The position numbers were made by a program, and so were the translations under genes. Positions 53,790 to 63,780 of a stretch of DNA of 64,000 bases are shown piece by piece. The DNA lies in the NCBI RefSeq assembly GCF_905163445.1, contig NC_053187.1:14989001-15053000 (forward strand), in the 5' to 3' direction. Each line of letters starts with the position of its first letter. Positions within the stretch are counted from its first letter, which is position 1. The notes under the pieces are model-generated. The model did no database searches. It had not been told where the DNA came from and saw only the letters and a program-made list of their open reading frames with translations. This DNA is from Pararge aegeria. Lineage: Eukaryota; Arthropoda; Insecta; Lepidoptera; Nymphalidae.

Positions 53790-53960
53790 ATATGTGTGAT
53801 ACTGAAATCTGAGATGGTAGGGGGCTAACGTGTTAGAGGTAGGTATGGTGGGTATGTTATACCCATACCATCAATCAGTTGTCAATCGCATGGTGGCACT
53901 TCTTTGTCTTAGGGTTGTTACTTAGCCTAGATCAGAGAGAATTCAGAATTTAAATGAAAC
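53790..53960 (-). mobile_element. SINE-C, partial
   Basis: CTGAGATGGTAGGGGGCTAA, GGTGGCACTTCTTTGTCTTA, CCTAGATCAGAGAGAATTCA. Confidence 0.6.
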
Positions 53961-53984
53961 CTAATAAAACCTTCGTTTATATTC

Positions 53985-54090
53985 CACAACAATTCCCTTG
54001 GCTGCAATCTCAGACGTTAGTAAGCGGTGATTTAGTCTAAGATAGTAACGGGCTAACCTGTTAGGGGTATAGTATTTATATAAAACCCAT
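53985..54090 (-). mobile_element. SINE-C 3' end, interrupted by SINE-A
   Basis: GGCTGCAATCTCAGACGTTA, GTCTAAGATAGTAACGGGCT, then SINE-A begins. Confidence 0.6.
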
Positions 54091-54343
54091 ACGGCAGATT
54101 GGCGCAGTGGGCAGCGACCCTGCTTTCTGAGTCCAAGGCCGTGGGTTCGATTCCCACAACTGGACAATATTTGTGTGATGAACATGAATGGGTGTATGGG
54201 TGCTTATATGTATATTATAAGTATTTTATTTATATCACCTATTCATAAAAATATTAGTACCCATAACACAAGCTACGCTTACTTTGGGGCTAGATGGCGA
54301 TGCGTGTATTGTCGTAGTATATTTATTTTATTTTTTTATTTAT
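54091..54343 (+). mobile_element. SINE-A, full length
   Basis: ACGGCAGATTGGCGCAGTGG; intact B-box; a deletion in CAGTGTCTGGGTG (GAATGGGTGTATGGGTGCTT). Confidence 0.92.
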
Positions 54344-54665
54344 ACTGAAAGATAGCAATTTTCTAGTGGAATATGCCTTCCGAGCCTATGCCTATGGAAA
54401 CTATGATAAAGCAAAAGAAATAAAAAACACAGTCAACCTTGATTTGAAGACTGATTCACTACTGAGTGTTTACGCGAAAGTCGATCTTGTAAACTTTGAT
54501 CTCAATAAATAACTCAACTGTTTCGATTCCATGAAAGTTACTGAGAGATTTATTCACAGTATAACGAAGTAGCAAATTAAAATCGGAAAATTTTACAACA
54601 GAATGTACTTGAGCCTATAAAAATAACGAGTTTCCTGTATTTTTATTTACGATTTTTTATTTTTA
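54344..54665. other. no gene seen
   Basis: Spacer without recognised features. Confidence 0.4.
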
Positions 54666-54667
54666 AA

Positions 54668-55225
54668 CCAGGAAAGGAAAGCAGGAAGGTTGGAGCTCAC
54701 TGGCTTCCTAAATCTCGAAATCGTCGAGAACTTAATCTACCTGGGTTCCAATATTAGTGCCACTAGTTCTTGTGAAACTGCATTTTCAGAAGGCGAATCG
54801 GATTGGCCAAAAGCGCAATGTCACAGCTGCATAGGACTTGGAAAGACAGGAATATCTCAATCAAGACAAAAGTGCGTCTGGTCCGCGCACTTATTTTTCC
54901 TATACTTACGTATGCAGCTGAGACATGGACTATTAAAGCAGCGGATAGACAACGTATTGATGCTTTTGAGATGTGATGCTGGAGGAGAATGCTGCGAATC
55001 CCGTGGACGGCACACAGGACCAACGTATCCATTTTGAGACATCTTAAAATTACAAGAAGGCTATCCACCACCTGTCTTAAGAGGATTCTCGAGTATTTCG
55101 GTCACATTGCCAGAAGAGATGGAGACAATTTTGAAAAGATAGTGGTCACTGGCAAAGTGGAAGGGGTCACGACCCTCAGCAATGAGGAACACGACGTAGA
55201 GAGAGAGATTTTTAAACCTTTATAA
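54668..55225 (+). pseudogene. RTE-like LINE ORF C-terminus
   Basis: Frames read in turn IVENLIYLGSNISATSSCE, then LVRALIFPILTYAAETWT- and ADRQRIDAFEM-like stretches, then MLRIPWTAHRTNVSILRHLK and KRILEYFGHIARRDGDNFEK. The order YLGS, AETWTI, LRIPWTAHRTN, GHIARR is that of RTE-type endonuclease/reverse transcriptase proteins after the RT core. At least two frameshifts; inactive. Largest RTE coding relic here. Confidence 0.88.
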
Positions 55226-55229
55226 ATCA

Positions 55230-55605
55230 AGATCATAGATGTATGTTATTCCAATATGAGGCTCTCGATATTCATGTTCTAAATGTTTCTTGCCTGTGTT
55301 CTTGTTGTCTTGTTAATCTAGTAGTTGGTTTTTTCAATAACGGATCAAAAGCTTCTTGGCTCGATTCCCGTAGGAAATCGTCAAGTATTGGTTTCCATTT
55401 TTTCCATTCTTATTCTTCGCTGCTCAGGTATATTGTGCACTTAGTATCGACATAACGTCGACCGATTATGATCTACGGTGACAAACATCAAATGTTGGTT
55501 GCCATTAGGACCCGCAGCAGTTTCTTTGCTGGAAAACATTAGGGTTTAATTTAATTACCCCCGAAGACGGTTACGTTTATGCATAAGAGCGGGGCAGGAA
55601 CAGAT
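55230..55605. other. no gene seen
   Basis: The 70-codon frame at 55243-55455 has no domain. Confidence 0.4.
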
Positions 55606-55609
55606 TATC

Positions 55610-55722
55610 AGGTTATTATTATATAAGGCCGCCTATTGTACCTTTACTTTCTTTCACTTGTGTATTTTTAATTGCTTTGTAGATTTGTACAATTAAGTGT
55701 ATTTCGATTTAATTTGATTTGA
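55610..55722 (+). mobile_element. LINE-T 3' end
   Basis: TATATAAGGCCGCCTATTGT, then CAATTAAGTGTATTTCGATT tail. The stem before GGCCGCC is lost. Confidence 0.55.
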
Positions 55723-55724
55723 GG

Positions 55725-55870
55725 TATAGCAATTATATTAAACCCAATCCGGAACGCTTAATCTCTCGTATTTGTCAGTAGGGTAGTAAAATGCCACGGC
55801 CAATGCCTCCCACCACCAGACCAGAGAAATTCATGTAATATAAATTCCCAAACTGCCCCAGTATGTGACC
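55725..55870 (-). mobile_element. SINE-C 5' half
   Basis: ATCCGGAACGCTTAATCTCT, GCCACGGCCAATGCCTCCCA, CAGACCAGAGAAATTCATG. Confidence 0.65.
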
Positions 55871-55985
55871 TGACAGCTTCAGGTTGAACATCTCGAATTG
55901 GGTTACCTTGTCAGGATATTCTCAGCTTATGCAAATTACGTGGTCTCATCCTTGAACCTCGGAGAGCACATTAAGAGATCGCCCT
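55871..55985. mobile_element. SINE-E scrap
   Basis: CTCGGAGAGCACATTAAGAG near 55959 matches the SINE-E body motif; flanks unrecognised. Confidence 0.4.
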
Positions 55986-55989
55986 ACTT

Positions 55990-56665
55990 ATTAACACTTA
56001 CATATGGTGAAAATTGTATTGGTGTAACTTGAGAATCAATACCTCTCTCTTATGTCTGGGCCCACTCTACTCGTTTGAAAATGACGAAAATGACGTGTTA
56101 CTTTATCATAAACTAGTAGTTGCGCGTTAGTCGTTTGCGTTTATTACAGACTTCTTACAAATCCTGTGCGCATGTTTTCCTGGTATAAAAAGCCTATTTT
56201 ACTGTGCGTCGTTTTAACTAACTCTATGCCAAATTTCTAGTTGATTGGTTGCATAGTTAGTTCGTTAAGAAAGGACACACAAACAAACCAACACACTTAA
56301 TAGTATCAGTAAAGAATGATCAATAATTGGTTACAGCGTTAGTAACTTTAGTATAAATCCATGTTAACGATATTTAAATAGGGAAATCCTTCATTTGAAA
56401 TCAGTTAAGATGTCATCCACCTCGTATTTAATTAAGTGAAACTAGCGAATCAATTTAATTCATTCGTATCTTGAACTGAAGGTTCCTGAACTTTAGATTT
56501 GTTTGCAAATAAAAGCTTAATCTTAAGATCTGTCACGCGGTTAACGGTTTTGTAATTTGTTACGGATCTTAGCTTCAATTAAATCTTATCTCACGAAGAG
56601 AAGAGTTTAGTCTTAGAAATATCTCTATCTTTTCTCGTTGATCTATCTATCTTTTACGTATAACG
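55990..56665. other. no gene seen
   Basis: GTCGTTTTAACTAACTCTAT (56208) resembles Helitron-like repeat wording. Otherwise AT-rich. Confidence 0.4.
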
Positions 56666-56669
56666 CACA

Positions 56670-57030
56670 TGATAACAACCCATTAATGGCCCACTACGGG
56701 GCACGAGTCACGAGCAATGAAAAGTGTTTAGACTTTACAGGACTACCAAATAAATGGATTACGGGAAACCCTCTACGGGCCCACTACAGGGTCTCCTTCT
56801 ACAAAGAGAAGGGGTTAAGGCCGTAGTCCATCACATTGGCCAAGTGTGGATTGGTAGACTTCACAAGCTTCGGGAACAATATCGAGAACGATATTTTCCG
56901 TCACCATTAAGTGTCGATGCGCAAGTGTTATTTAATTGCTTAAAACGGACAAAACTTTTAGAGGTGCGTGACGGAGTTCGAACTCTGTTTCCCGAAAGTT
57001 AAGCCAAAGTTTATGTCCACTAGGCTTATG
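56670..57030 (-). mobile_element. SINE-B with a doubled 3' end
   Basis: Two tails in a row: CATTAATGGCCCACTACGGG (56682) and CTCTACGGGCCCACTACAGG (56771), then one body and head (GAGTTCGAACTCTGTTTCCC). Confidence 0.75.
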
Positions 57031-57034
57031 TAGA

Positions 57035-57430
57035 GCGCATCCAGTGCAATTAATAAAAGAAAGCTACAAACTTAAATCTAAGTCGGTTCACATAAAATTA
57101 TATCACATACAGAAATGTCGGTAGCATGACTCGCTGTTTCCGTGAAGTTACTCGTATCGTGCTGACTCTGAAAAAAATTATAAGGCATATCGATAACATA
57201 ACGTGAATGGATTCTATCAATAACGAATACCTACATACGGGTACCGACCAAACGGCCAAGGTTAATATTTGTTTCCCCCAACGCCCACATAATAAGAACG
57301 GTCTTATAAGTTCGACCACTGTGTCTGTGTAATCGTAGAATTCTTTCGTATGAATCAATGCGATTGGGGATTCTGTATTACGTACGTATTTACTTCTGTG
57401 CTGATTCTTAGGCATCAAGGGTACGTTGCA
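57035..57430. other. no gene seen
   Basis: The 106-codon minus-strand frame at 57098-57418 has no recognisable domain or signal; treated as chance. Confidence 0.4.
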
Positions 57431-57439
57431 ATCGTGTTT

Positions 57440-58053
57440 TTAATAATACAATTGCATCGAATCCAAAGCTCAAACTGCTGGCAAAAAACTTGGCATCCTC
57501 AACAAAGTTAAGCGCTACTTCAGGCCGAAACAGCCTCTAACCCTGTACCAAGCTCAAGTTCAGTCGTGCATGGAGTACTGCAGCCATAAATGGGATGGCT
57601 ATGCCAAGTACCAGCTCGATGGTTTGGATTCGGTGGATCGTCGTGCTAGGAGACTCATTGGCAACGACCTTGTAGTCAGTAGACTTCAAAGCCTTGAACA
57701 CCGGCGCAAGGTGGCTTGTCTGGCTGTATTCTACAAGATACAATTCGGAGAGTGTGCTCAGGAGCTATTCGATTTGGTCAAACCATCTTCTTTGTACCAT
57801 AGAACTGCGAGGTACCGAAAGAATCTACACCGTTACGTTGTTGAAATACTATCAACACGTACGAAGCGTTTTGCTTCTTCCTTTCTGATCCGCACCGTCT
57901 TCCCCGATACCTATAATCTGGGTACCTTCAAATCAAGATTGAATAGGCATCTTCTAGGCAAGCGCGCTTCATCTTAGGCTGCATCATCACTTACCATCAG
58001 GTGTGATTGCAGTCAAGCACTTGTCTATATATTAAAAAAAAAAAAAAAAAAAA
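57440..58053 (+). pseudogene. LINE-J ORF C-terminus and 3' UTR
   Basis: Open frame to 57977: AQTAGKKLGILNKVKRYF, QVQSCMEYCSHKWDGYAKYQ, DSVDRRARRLIGNDL, LQSLEHRRKVACLAVFYKIQ, STRTKRFASSFLIRT, VFPDTYNLGTFKSRLNRHL. This is the thumb/C-terminal region of a jockey/CR1-like reverse transcriptase. The frame is intact for about 170 residues but lacks the RT core, so it is a 5'-truncated copy. A 30-nt in-frame deletion follows FLIRT. 3' UTR and poly(A) to 58053. Confidence 0.9.
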
Positions 58054-58340
58054 CAGTTTCATTCAGTACATATATCACCACCAGATTCTACCCGGTTTGT
58101 AGTAATAGTGTGCGGCCCGTAATCTAGGCAGAAGATTCAAAGATGGAATGTACTCGTATTTATAAAGAAGGTGTGCGAGGGCGGGCATTGCCTATAAGCT
58201 CTTCGTTCATAGTAATTATCAATGTAAGTTTACTTATTCGATCGCGTGTCAGTAAACTACGATTTGTAAGGAATCGAAGGAGCGCCATCTAATGGCAATA
58301 CTGGGAAAAAGTATCTTTCTGGCCTTTTATTAACCCTGAA
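58054..58340. other. no gene seen
   Basis: GGAGCGCCATCTAATGGCAA (58280) is a phrase seen in insect repeats. Nothing coding. Confidence 0.4.
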
Positions 58341-58344
58341 TCCT

Positions 58345-58636
58345 AAAGCGGTGGTAGCCCATTGGGTAGGACTTTAATTTAACATTCGGGGGCCCGAGTT
58401 TGAAGCCCAGAACGCACCTGTAACTTTTCTAAGTTATGTGCGTTTTAAGGAATTTAAATATCACTTGCTTCAACAACCTGCATGCCTGAGAGTTCTCGAT
58501 AATGTGGTGGGAAGGTGTGTGGAGTCCACCAATTTGCACTGGGCTAGCGTGGTGGACCTGCGGCCTTAACCCCTTCTTATTGTGGGAGGAGACCCGTGCC
58601 CTGTAGTGGGCCGGTAATTGGTTGATATGATGATGG
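58345..58636 (+). mobile_element. SINE-B, near full length
   Basis: AAGCGGTGGTAGCCCATTGG (A-box), GCCCGAGTTTGAAGCCCAGA (B-box), TCACTTGCTTCAAC with a deletion before CCTGCATGCCTGAG, tail GATATGATGATGG. Confidence 0.88.
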
Positions 58637-58639
58637 ATT

Positions 58640-59285
58640 CTGAAAACATTGCATCAATTTTTTGGATAGTCCTGTACTGATATTCCTAGTAAATAGAATA
58701 AATTGAAGTAAAAATATAGTACAAGAACAACGGTTGTATACTTTTCTATTTTGTAATATCGATAAATAGACTTTGCTTAACGTAAGCTACGTCTAGTCCA
58801 GAACTTAATTAATCATTGTGTTTGAAGGCTGCAATTTGGCTTCAATCTCGATATTTTCGCGTTAAGGTTTTAGTAATCCTTAAAAGAGTGCTGCTTTATA
58901 AATGAAAATGTTAGTTTATGTCTCCTTCACCTGATATAAACGACTTTAATTATTATTATTCAGCTCAGACCCCTATAGTTATATAGGGGTCTGAGCCATC
59001 GTCTTGGTTTTGCTTATTGGAGCCAGTATTTTATGGAACGTAGGCCAATACGTACTATAACTAGTAGTGAAATAAAATCAAAATAAAATGACAAGCGATT
59101 TATGTTTGCTCAAATCCATTTAAAATTTTATTTCATATTCAATGCCTAAGGAAATGCATCATTACCAAGGCACATTTTCTTCTCTCCTTCGGCTTGAATA
59201 TCTCTATAATGCTCAAAACCAAGTCACATCTATGAATAAGTTTTGAAATATTTTAGTATTTTTAGCAAGCTTTTTTTAAGATCTC
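58640..59285. other. no gene seen
   Basis: AT-rich; includes the 15-bp hairpin at 58963. Confidence 0.45.
58963..58996. repeat. perfect hairpin, 15-bp arms, 4-base loop
   Basis: GCTCAGACCCCTATA, GTTA, TATAGGGGTCTGAGC. Confidence 0.97.
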
Positions 59286-59290
59286 TTTAT

Positions 59291-59440
59291 GACGGCCGAC
59301 TGGCACAGTAGCCAGCGACCCTGCTTTCCGAGTCCATGCAGGCCGTGGGTTCGATTCCCACAAGTGGAAAATGCTCGTGTGATGAAAATGAATGTTTTTT
59401 TTGTGTCAGGGTGTATATTATAAGTATTAATGTATATGAT
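59291..59440 (+). mobile_element. SINE-A, 3'-truncated
   Basis: GACGGCCGACTGGCACAGTA; B-box intact (GTGGGTTCGATTCCCACAAG) with a small insertion before it (GTCCATGCAGG). Stops after GTGTATATTATAAG, so it lacks the tail. Confidence 0.85.
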
Positions 59441-59549
59441 TATATTATATTTTTATTAAACTCAATGAATTTGCGCTATTTACTGTGTCTCCAGATTTTT
59501 TGTATATTTTAAGAGGTAAACGACGGAATTTATAATTGTTATTTAAAGA

Positions 59550-59970
59550 GAATACAATCGTGTACGGAACACGAGATTCTGGGTCCGATTCCCGTGGTGG
59601 GTTGAAACGGAGGAAACGCTTAAATCAAATGCCTAATGATTTAGGTGATGCCTAGAGAAAAATAAAGTTTCACCAATTCATAAAAGATGACTAACGTCTT
59701 TACGCGCCATCTGAAGTTACGATACCGATTTATCGGTGCGTAGTAATGTTAAGGGAATTCGTAAATTGACACTTGCCAAATGCAAAAAAAATAAAGATTC
59801 AGTTTTTTTTATAACCTTAAATCCATACTTACATTAAAAAATATGATAATACAAGCGCAAAATACGACAACTTGTGGCAAGTACCACTGACAAGTTATGT
59901 AGATGAGTTGCCTAGGGAAAATCGATTGGTGGAATGTAAATGTATGCCTAGGAAACCTTAGTGAAAACGG
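59550..59970. repeat. TGCCTAATGATT-type repeat, copy 1
   Basis: AATGCCTAATGATTTAGGTG, ATGCCTAGAGAAAAATAAAG and TTTCACCAATTC at 59622-59682, and TATGCCTAGGAAACCTTAGT at 59943, are echoed at 61190-61340. A B-box-like TGGGTCCGATTCCCGTGG lies at 59580. Family unnamed. Confidence 0.5.
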
Positions 59971-60365
59971 GCACTAGTTTATATGTCGAAGAGTGACATA
60001 GGTCCTTTAGCATAAACAACTATTATGTGGGTACGGATCTTTAGCCCTCGTGACTCGTGCGGTAATATGCGATTAATTTAATCAGACAGGCTGAGTATTC
60101 AAATTACGAATCGGTTCGTGTCAAAATGGCAGACTATCCCGCCCGGTTCTGCCATATGCGGTGAAATTCTTTGTTTATTGAATAATATAAATGCTAATTC
60201 GAATTTTGTAAAAGAGTCAACAGTGCTATTCGAGACACATGTTGCTTCTACGAGTACAATATTTATTTTCTTTACCATTTAAACGATACATAGTACATAC
60301 TACTATACCAATTTTATAAAACAGACGCACAGGATTTGTTTGGTTTATTTTGTTTGCAGAAAAAA
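59971..60365. other. no gene seen
   Basis: Ordinary spacer. Confidence 0.4.
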
Positions 60366-60369
60366 AAAA

Positions 60370-60712
60370 AAAAATTCAAATTCAAATTCATTTATTTCAA
60401 GTAGGCCATACTTTATAAGCACTTTTGAATCGTCAAGTATGTATGTTTGTGTGACTCTACCACCGGTTCAGAAAGCAGATTCTACCGAGAAGAGCCGGCA
60501 AGAAACTCAGTAGTTGCTCTTTTCCAACATCAACATTTACAATCATTTTGCTATCTTGCGGGAGATGAGAGCGAGGCTGGCTGCTTCTATTCTACCTTGT
60601 CATTGAGGAATTCATCAAATGTATAGTAACCTCGCTGTACTAGATGCGTTTTTACACATTTTTTAAATGTATGCATTGGTAGGTCAAGAATGTCCTCATC
60701 AGAAACAAAAAC
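60370..60712 (-). pseudogene. jockey-like LINE C-terminus and 3' UTR
   Basis: Minus-strand coding 60712-60587 reads DEDILDLPMHTFKKCVKTHL then VQRGYYTFDEFLNDKVE and a stop; the YY..DEFLND ending is typical. The 3' UTR contains GAGCAACTACTGAGTTTC (reverse) and ends in (TGAATT)n and poly(A). About 340 bp remain. Confidence 0.85.
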
Positions 60713-61180
60713 AGATTACAGCCTGCGGCAGGGCATAGGATACTCTTTAGCTTTAGAAAGACAAACGGTTCTTCTTTATTTTTTTATATCCCACAGATTT
60801 AAGAACAGAAGCTTAAAATTAGTTTATTAACGAGGTAAATTATTCCAAATTATTTAATTCAGTTTTCTATAAAAGCAACCTAAAATGATTAGGAGGCCCT
60901 AACTAATTTATTGACTTGAAGAATGACTTGAAATATAATTAACACGTGTATGTGTGTGCGTATAAAGATTTATATTCTAGATAATATTATTATAGCTGTC
61001 ACCATAGTTATTCGTGACTTTAAATGTAAGCACACCTAATGTTGTGGTTGTCACTGCGTACCAATTTTGTATGATAACTTTGTGCAGTTACTTGTTGAAA
61101 CGTTGGAAGTTTGGAACAAAAGTTTATCATTAGTCAGTTTCAGCATTCATAACGCTGTAATACTTTAACATTGCATTTTC
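60713..61180. other. no gene seen
   Basis: ATTACAGCCTGCGGCAGGGC (60716) may be further LINE coding in reverse. The rest is AT-rich. Confidence 0.4.
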
Positions 61181-61184
61181 ACTT

Positions 61185-61345
61185 AACCTAGGCATCGCCT
61201 TAATCGAATGCCTAATGATTAAGGCGACGCAATGTCTATAGAAAAATAACGTTTCACCAATGTATGCCTAGAAATCTCATTAGATTAGGCGTTACTTATT
61301 TAGGCATTAGCTTATTCGTCGTTAGTGAAAATGGGCATTATTCTT
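61185..61345. repeat. TGCCTAATGATT-type repeat, copy 2
   Basis: CCTAGGCATCGCCTTAATCG, AATGCCTAATGATTAAGGCG, AAATAACGTTTCACCAATGT, GTATGCCTAGAAATCTCATT. Contains self-complementary GCCTTAATC/GATTAAGGC around the centre. Confidence 0.6.
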
Positions 61346-61374
61346 GCATAATTACTCGTATATACGTTGGTCGG

Positions 61375-61488
61375 CCCCCAATGAGGGGGACAGACGACAT
61401 CAAGTGATTCGCTGGGACCAGCACCTTTTGGAACTCCCTACAAAAAAAACTAAGACATTCGGTTGAAGTGATGATGGTGATGGTATTT
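61375..61488 (+). pseudogene. RTE-like LINE 3' end
   Basis: GGTCGGCCCCCAATGAGGGG, GACAGACGACATCAAGTGAT, TTTTGGAACTCCCTACAAAA, tail GTGATGATGGTGATGG. Encodes the GRP..RW.DDI- and WNSLQK-type end, with stops. Confidence 0.75.
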
Positions 61489-61494
61489 ATAAAT

Positions 61495-61660
61495 CTATCA
61501 TCATCATCATCATCATATCAACCCATTACCGGCCCAATACAGGGCATGGGTCTCTGACCACAATGTGAAGGTATTAAGGGCGTAGTCCACCACTTGATTC
61601 GAACTTGGCTCCCCGAAAGTTATGTCGAGCTCCTACCCGCTGAGCTTTCACCGCTTCTAA
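61495..61660 (-). mobile_element. SINE-B with central deletion
   Basis: (ATC)7 tail, CAACCCATTACCGGCCCAAT, GGCGTAGTCCACCACTTGAT joined to the B-box GATTCGAACTTGGCTCCCCG, then the head. Confidence 0.85.
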
Positions 61661-61803
61661 TCTATACACATAAAAATAACTTTAATATGCTATTGTACTG
61701 CTAAAAGTTGATGTAAGTTATATTGTTAGGTAACTATGGCGCTAATTACGAGCCATAACTCTTCAGCGAAGTGTTAAAGTGTCACGTTGTCTGTCAGATC
61801 TTT

Positions 61804-62052
61804 AAATAAATAAATAAATATACTACAACAACACACACATCGCCATCTTGTCCCAAAGTAAGCGTAGCTTGTGTTATGGGTACTAAGATAACTGATTAAT
61901 AATATACATAAATACTCATAATATATAGATAAACATCCAGACACTGAAGAACATTCATGTTCATCACACAAATATTGTCCAGTTGTGGGAATCGAACCCA
62001 AGGCCTTGGACTCAGAAAGCAGGGTCGCTGCCCGCTGCGCCAATCGGCCGTC
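61804..62052 (-). mobile_element. SINE-A, full length
   Basis: Both boxes intact (TGCGCCAATCGGCCGTC; GGGAATCGAACCC). The ATGAATATTTTTATG part is missing. Confidence 0.93.
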
Positions 62053-62154
62053 AAACATCTTTATCAGATGTTCATCATTTATAAGGACTCACTCTAGTAA
62101 TTATTGCGTATAACGTCGGGTGTACGACATCTATATAAATTAAACTACACAATA

Positions 62155-62350
62155 CTTAACATAGCTCTACGAGTCGCAAAGCTGAAGTGGCAATGGGCAG
62201 GGCACATAGTTCGGGAAATAATGGACGTTGGGGTCCCAAAGTGCTGGAATTACAGCTCGCACTGGTAAGCGCAGCGTTGGTCGATCCCAACGAGGTGGAC
62301 ATATTAAACGCGTCGCAGGTAGCCGCTGGATCCAAACGGCATGTCCAGGA
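62155..62350 (+). pseudogene. RTE-like LINE fragment
   Basis: CATAGCTCTACGAGTCGCAA, AGCTGAAGTGGCAATGGGCA, GTTGGGGTCCCAAAGTGCTG, GCGTCGCAGGTAGCCGCTGG: IALRVAKLKWQW.GH to RVAGRW in broken frames. The minus-strand frames over it are shadows. Confidence 0.8.
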
Positions 62351-62464
62351 GACATCTATCGCTTCCATTTATAGCACACAATACTGTACACATTATTGAG
62401 TAGATAGGCATATGAAGATGAAGCCCCATCAGGGAATTGCAATATGGTTGAAATTGTTTTAATA

Positions 62465-62726
62465 AAATCAACCCATTACCGACAGGGCACGGGTCTCCAC
62501 CCACAATGAGAAGGGTTTAGGCCGCTGTCCACCACGCTGGCCCAGTGCGGATTGGTGGACTCCGCACACCTTTGAGAACATTATTGAGAACTCTCAAGCA
62601 TACAGGTTTCCTCAAGGTGTTTTCTTTCACCGCTGAAGCAAGTGATATTTAATTACTTAATATGCAAGATTTGAACTTGGCCCCCCGAAAGGTAATTCGA
62701 GCTCCTACCCACTGGGCTATCACCGC
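62465..62726 (-). mobile_element. SINE-B, near full length
   Basis: TCAACCCATTACCGACAGGG, CACGCTGGCCCAGTGCGGAT, ACAGGTTTCCTCAAGGTGTT, GCAAGATTTGAACTTGGCCC (B-box region), CTATCACCGC. Confidence 0.88.
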
Positions 62727-63095
62727 ATCAAATATATTATATTATATTATTTCTATTATTTTAAGAATATACATTTTTTAAAGTAGGTAATAATTGACGT
62801 TCAATTAAAAAAACGCAATTATTATAGCAGTTGTGAAAGACTCTGTTGCTTTGTTATCTATAGGTATTCAATTTCAATGAAATTGGAGTAACACATGTTT
62901 TTGGCAAAATTTAGTTTTAAAAATAGAATAACGATAAAGATAGAGAACGCCCAAATGACAGAATTCACGTGGTCGTCTGTTGGCTGCATAAATTGGATAT
63001 TGCTAATCAAATTGACTTTATGTAGGTGTATTATTATACACTGAAAATGGGTTCAACAAAACCATTATTAATTGACGAAATAAATATACAAAAAT
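62727..63095. other. no gene seen
   Basis: (TTATA) run at 62731; AT-rich spacer. Confidence 0.45.
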
Positions 63096-63097
63096 TA

Positions 63098-63550
63098 TAA
63101 TAATAATATAAAACGACAATACGCACGTCGCCATCTAGCCCCCGATGTAAGCGTAGCTTAAAAAAAGTTATCTGTATGATATGGGTACTAAGATGACTGA
63201 TAATTTTTTTACGTGCAGATAAACACCCAGACTCCGAAAAACATTTTTTTTTTCATTTTCATGTTTTTTTTTTATTTAATTATTTATTTGTAATCAACAG
63301 CGTTACAATAAAAATATATTTATAAATACTTTTACTTAAATCTAAGGCCACAAAGATTACATAAACATAGCATTTTGAAATAATCTCGGATTTAACATAA
63401 AAATAATTAAGTATTTTGAATTAATAAATATTTAAAAGAGTTAATAACATAAAAGTTATAATGTTAATCACATAAATATTTTCAGTTGTGGGAATCGAAC
63501 CCACAGCTTTGGACTTGGACAGTGTCGCTGCACACTGCGCCAATCGACCG
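63098..63550 (-). mobile_element. SINE-A split by a LINE tail
   Basis: Tail/body 63098-63245 (CGCCATCTAGCCCCCGATGT, AAACACCCAGACTCCGAAAA) and head 63468-63550 (AGTTGTGGGAATCGAACCCA to CACTGCGCCAATCGACCG) are colinear around 63246-63466. Confidence 0.85.
63250..63462 (-). mobile_element. LINE 3' tail inside SINE-A
   Basis: Reverse complement of 24707-24895: TAAGGCCACAAAGATTACAT, CTCGGATTTAACATAAAAA, AAAAGAGTTAATAACATAAA. Poly(T) on the left is the tail. Target duplication not resolved because the left junction is T-rich. Confidence 0.78.
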
Positions 63551-63594
63551 ATTGTCTAAAAATTGTATTATTATGATGTTTTTTTAAATATAGT

Positions 63595-63780
63595 TCAACA
63601 GGTACATATGACGATAATATTTTAGGATTTGTCGATATTTCGTCCCAGTTGCATGTATCATGGTCACGATGCGACTGCGGAGGTACGAGATGTCAAGTTG
63701 GATGTCACGGGCAGAATCTGAAATTATTATGAAATGTTGATTAACCACAAAAATCTTAATTTTAAATCTCTAGTGTGATG
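63595..63780. mobile_element. second copy of the hairpin-arm repeat
   Basis: TAGGATTTGTCGATATTTCG, CCCAGTTGCATGTATCATGG, CACGATGCGACTG, then GAAATGTTGATTAACCACAA. See 45420. Confidence 0.5.

Noticed and set aside
54763..55071. 102-codon minus-strand frame
   Set aside because: Antisense shadow of the RTE-like C-terminus at 54668-55225.
57098..57418. 106-codon minus-strand frame
   Set aside because: No recognisable motif, no splice or start context, AT-rich; chance is the simplest reading.
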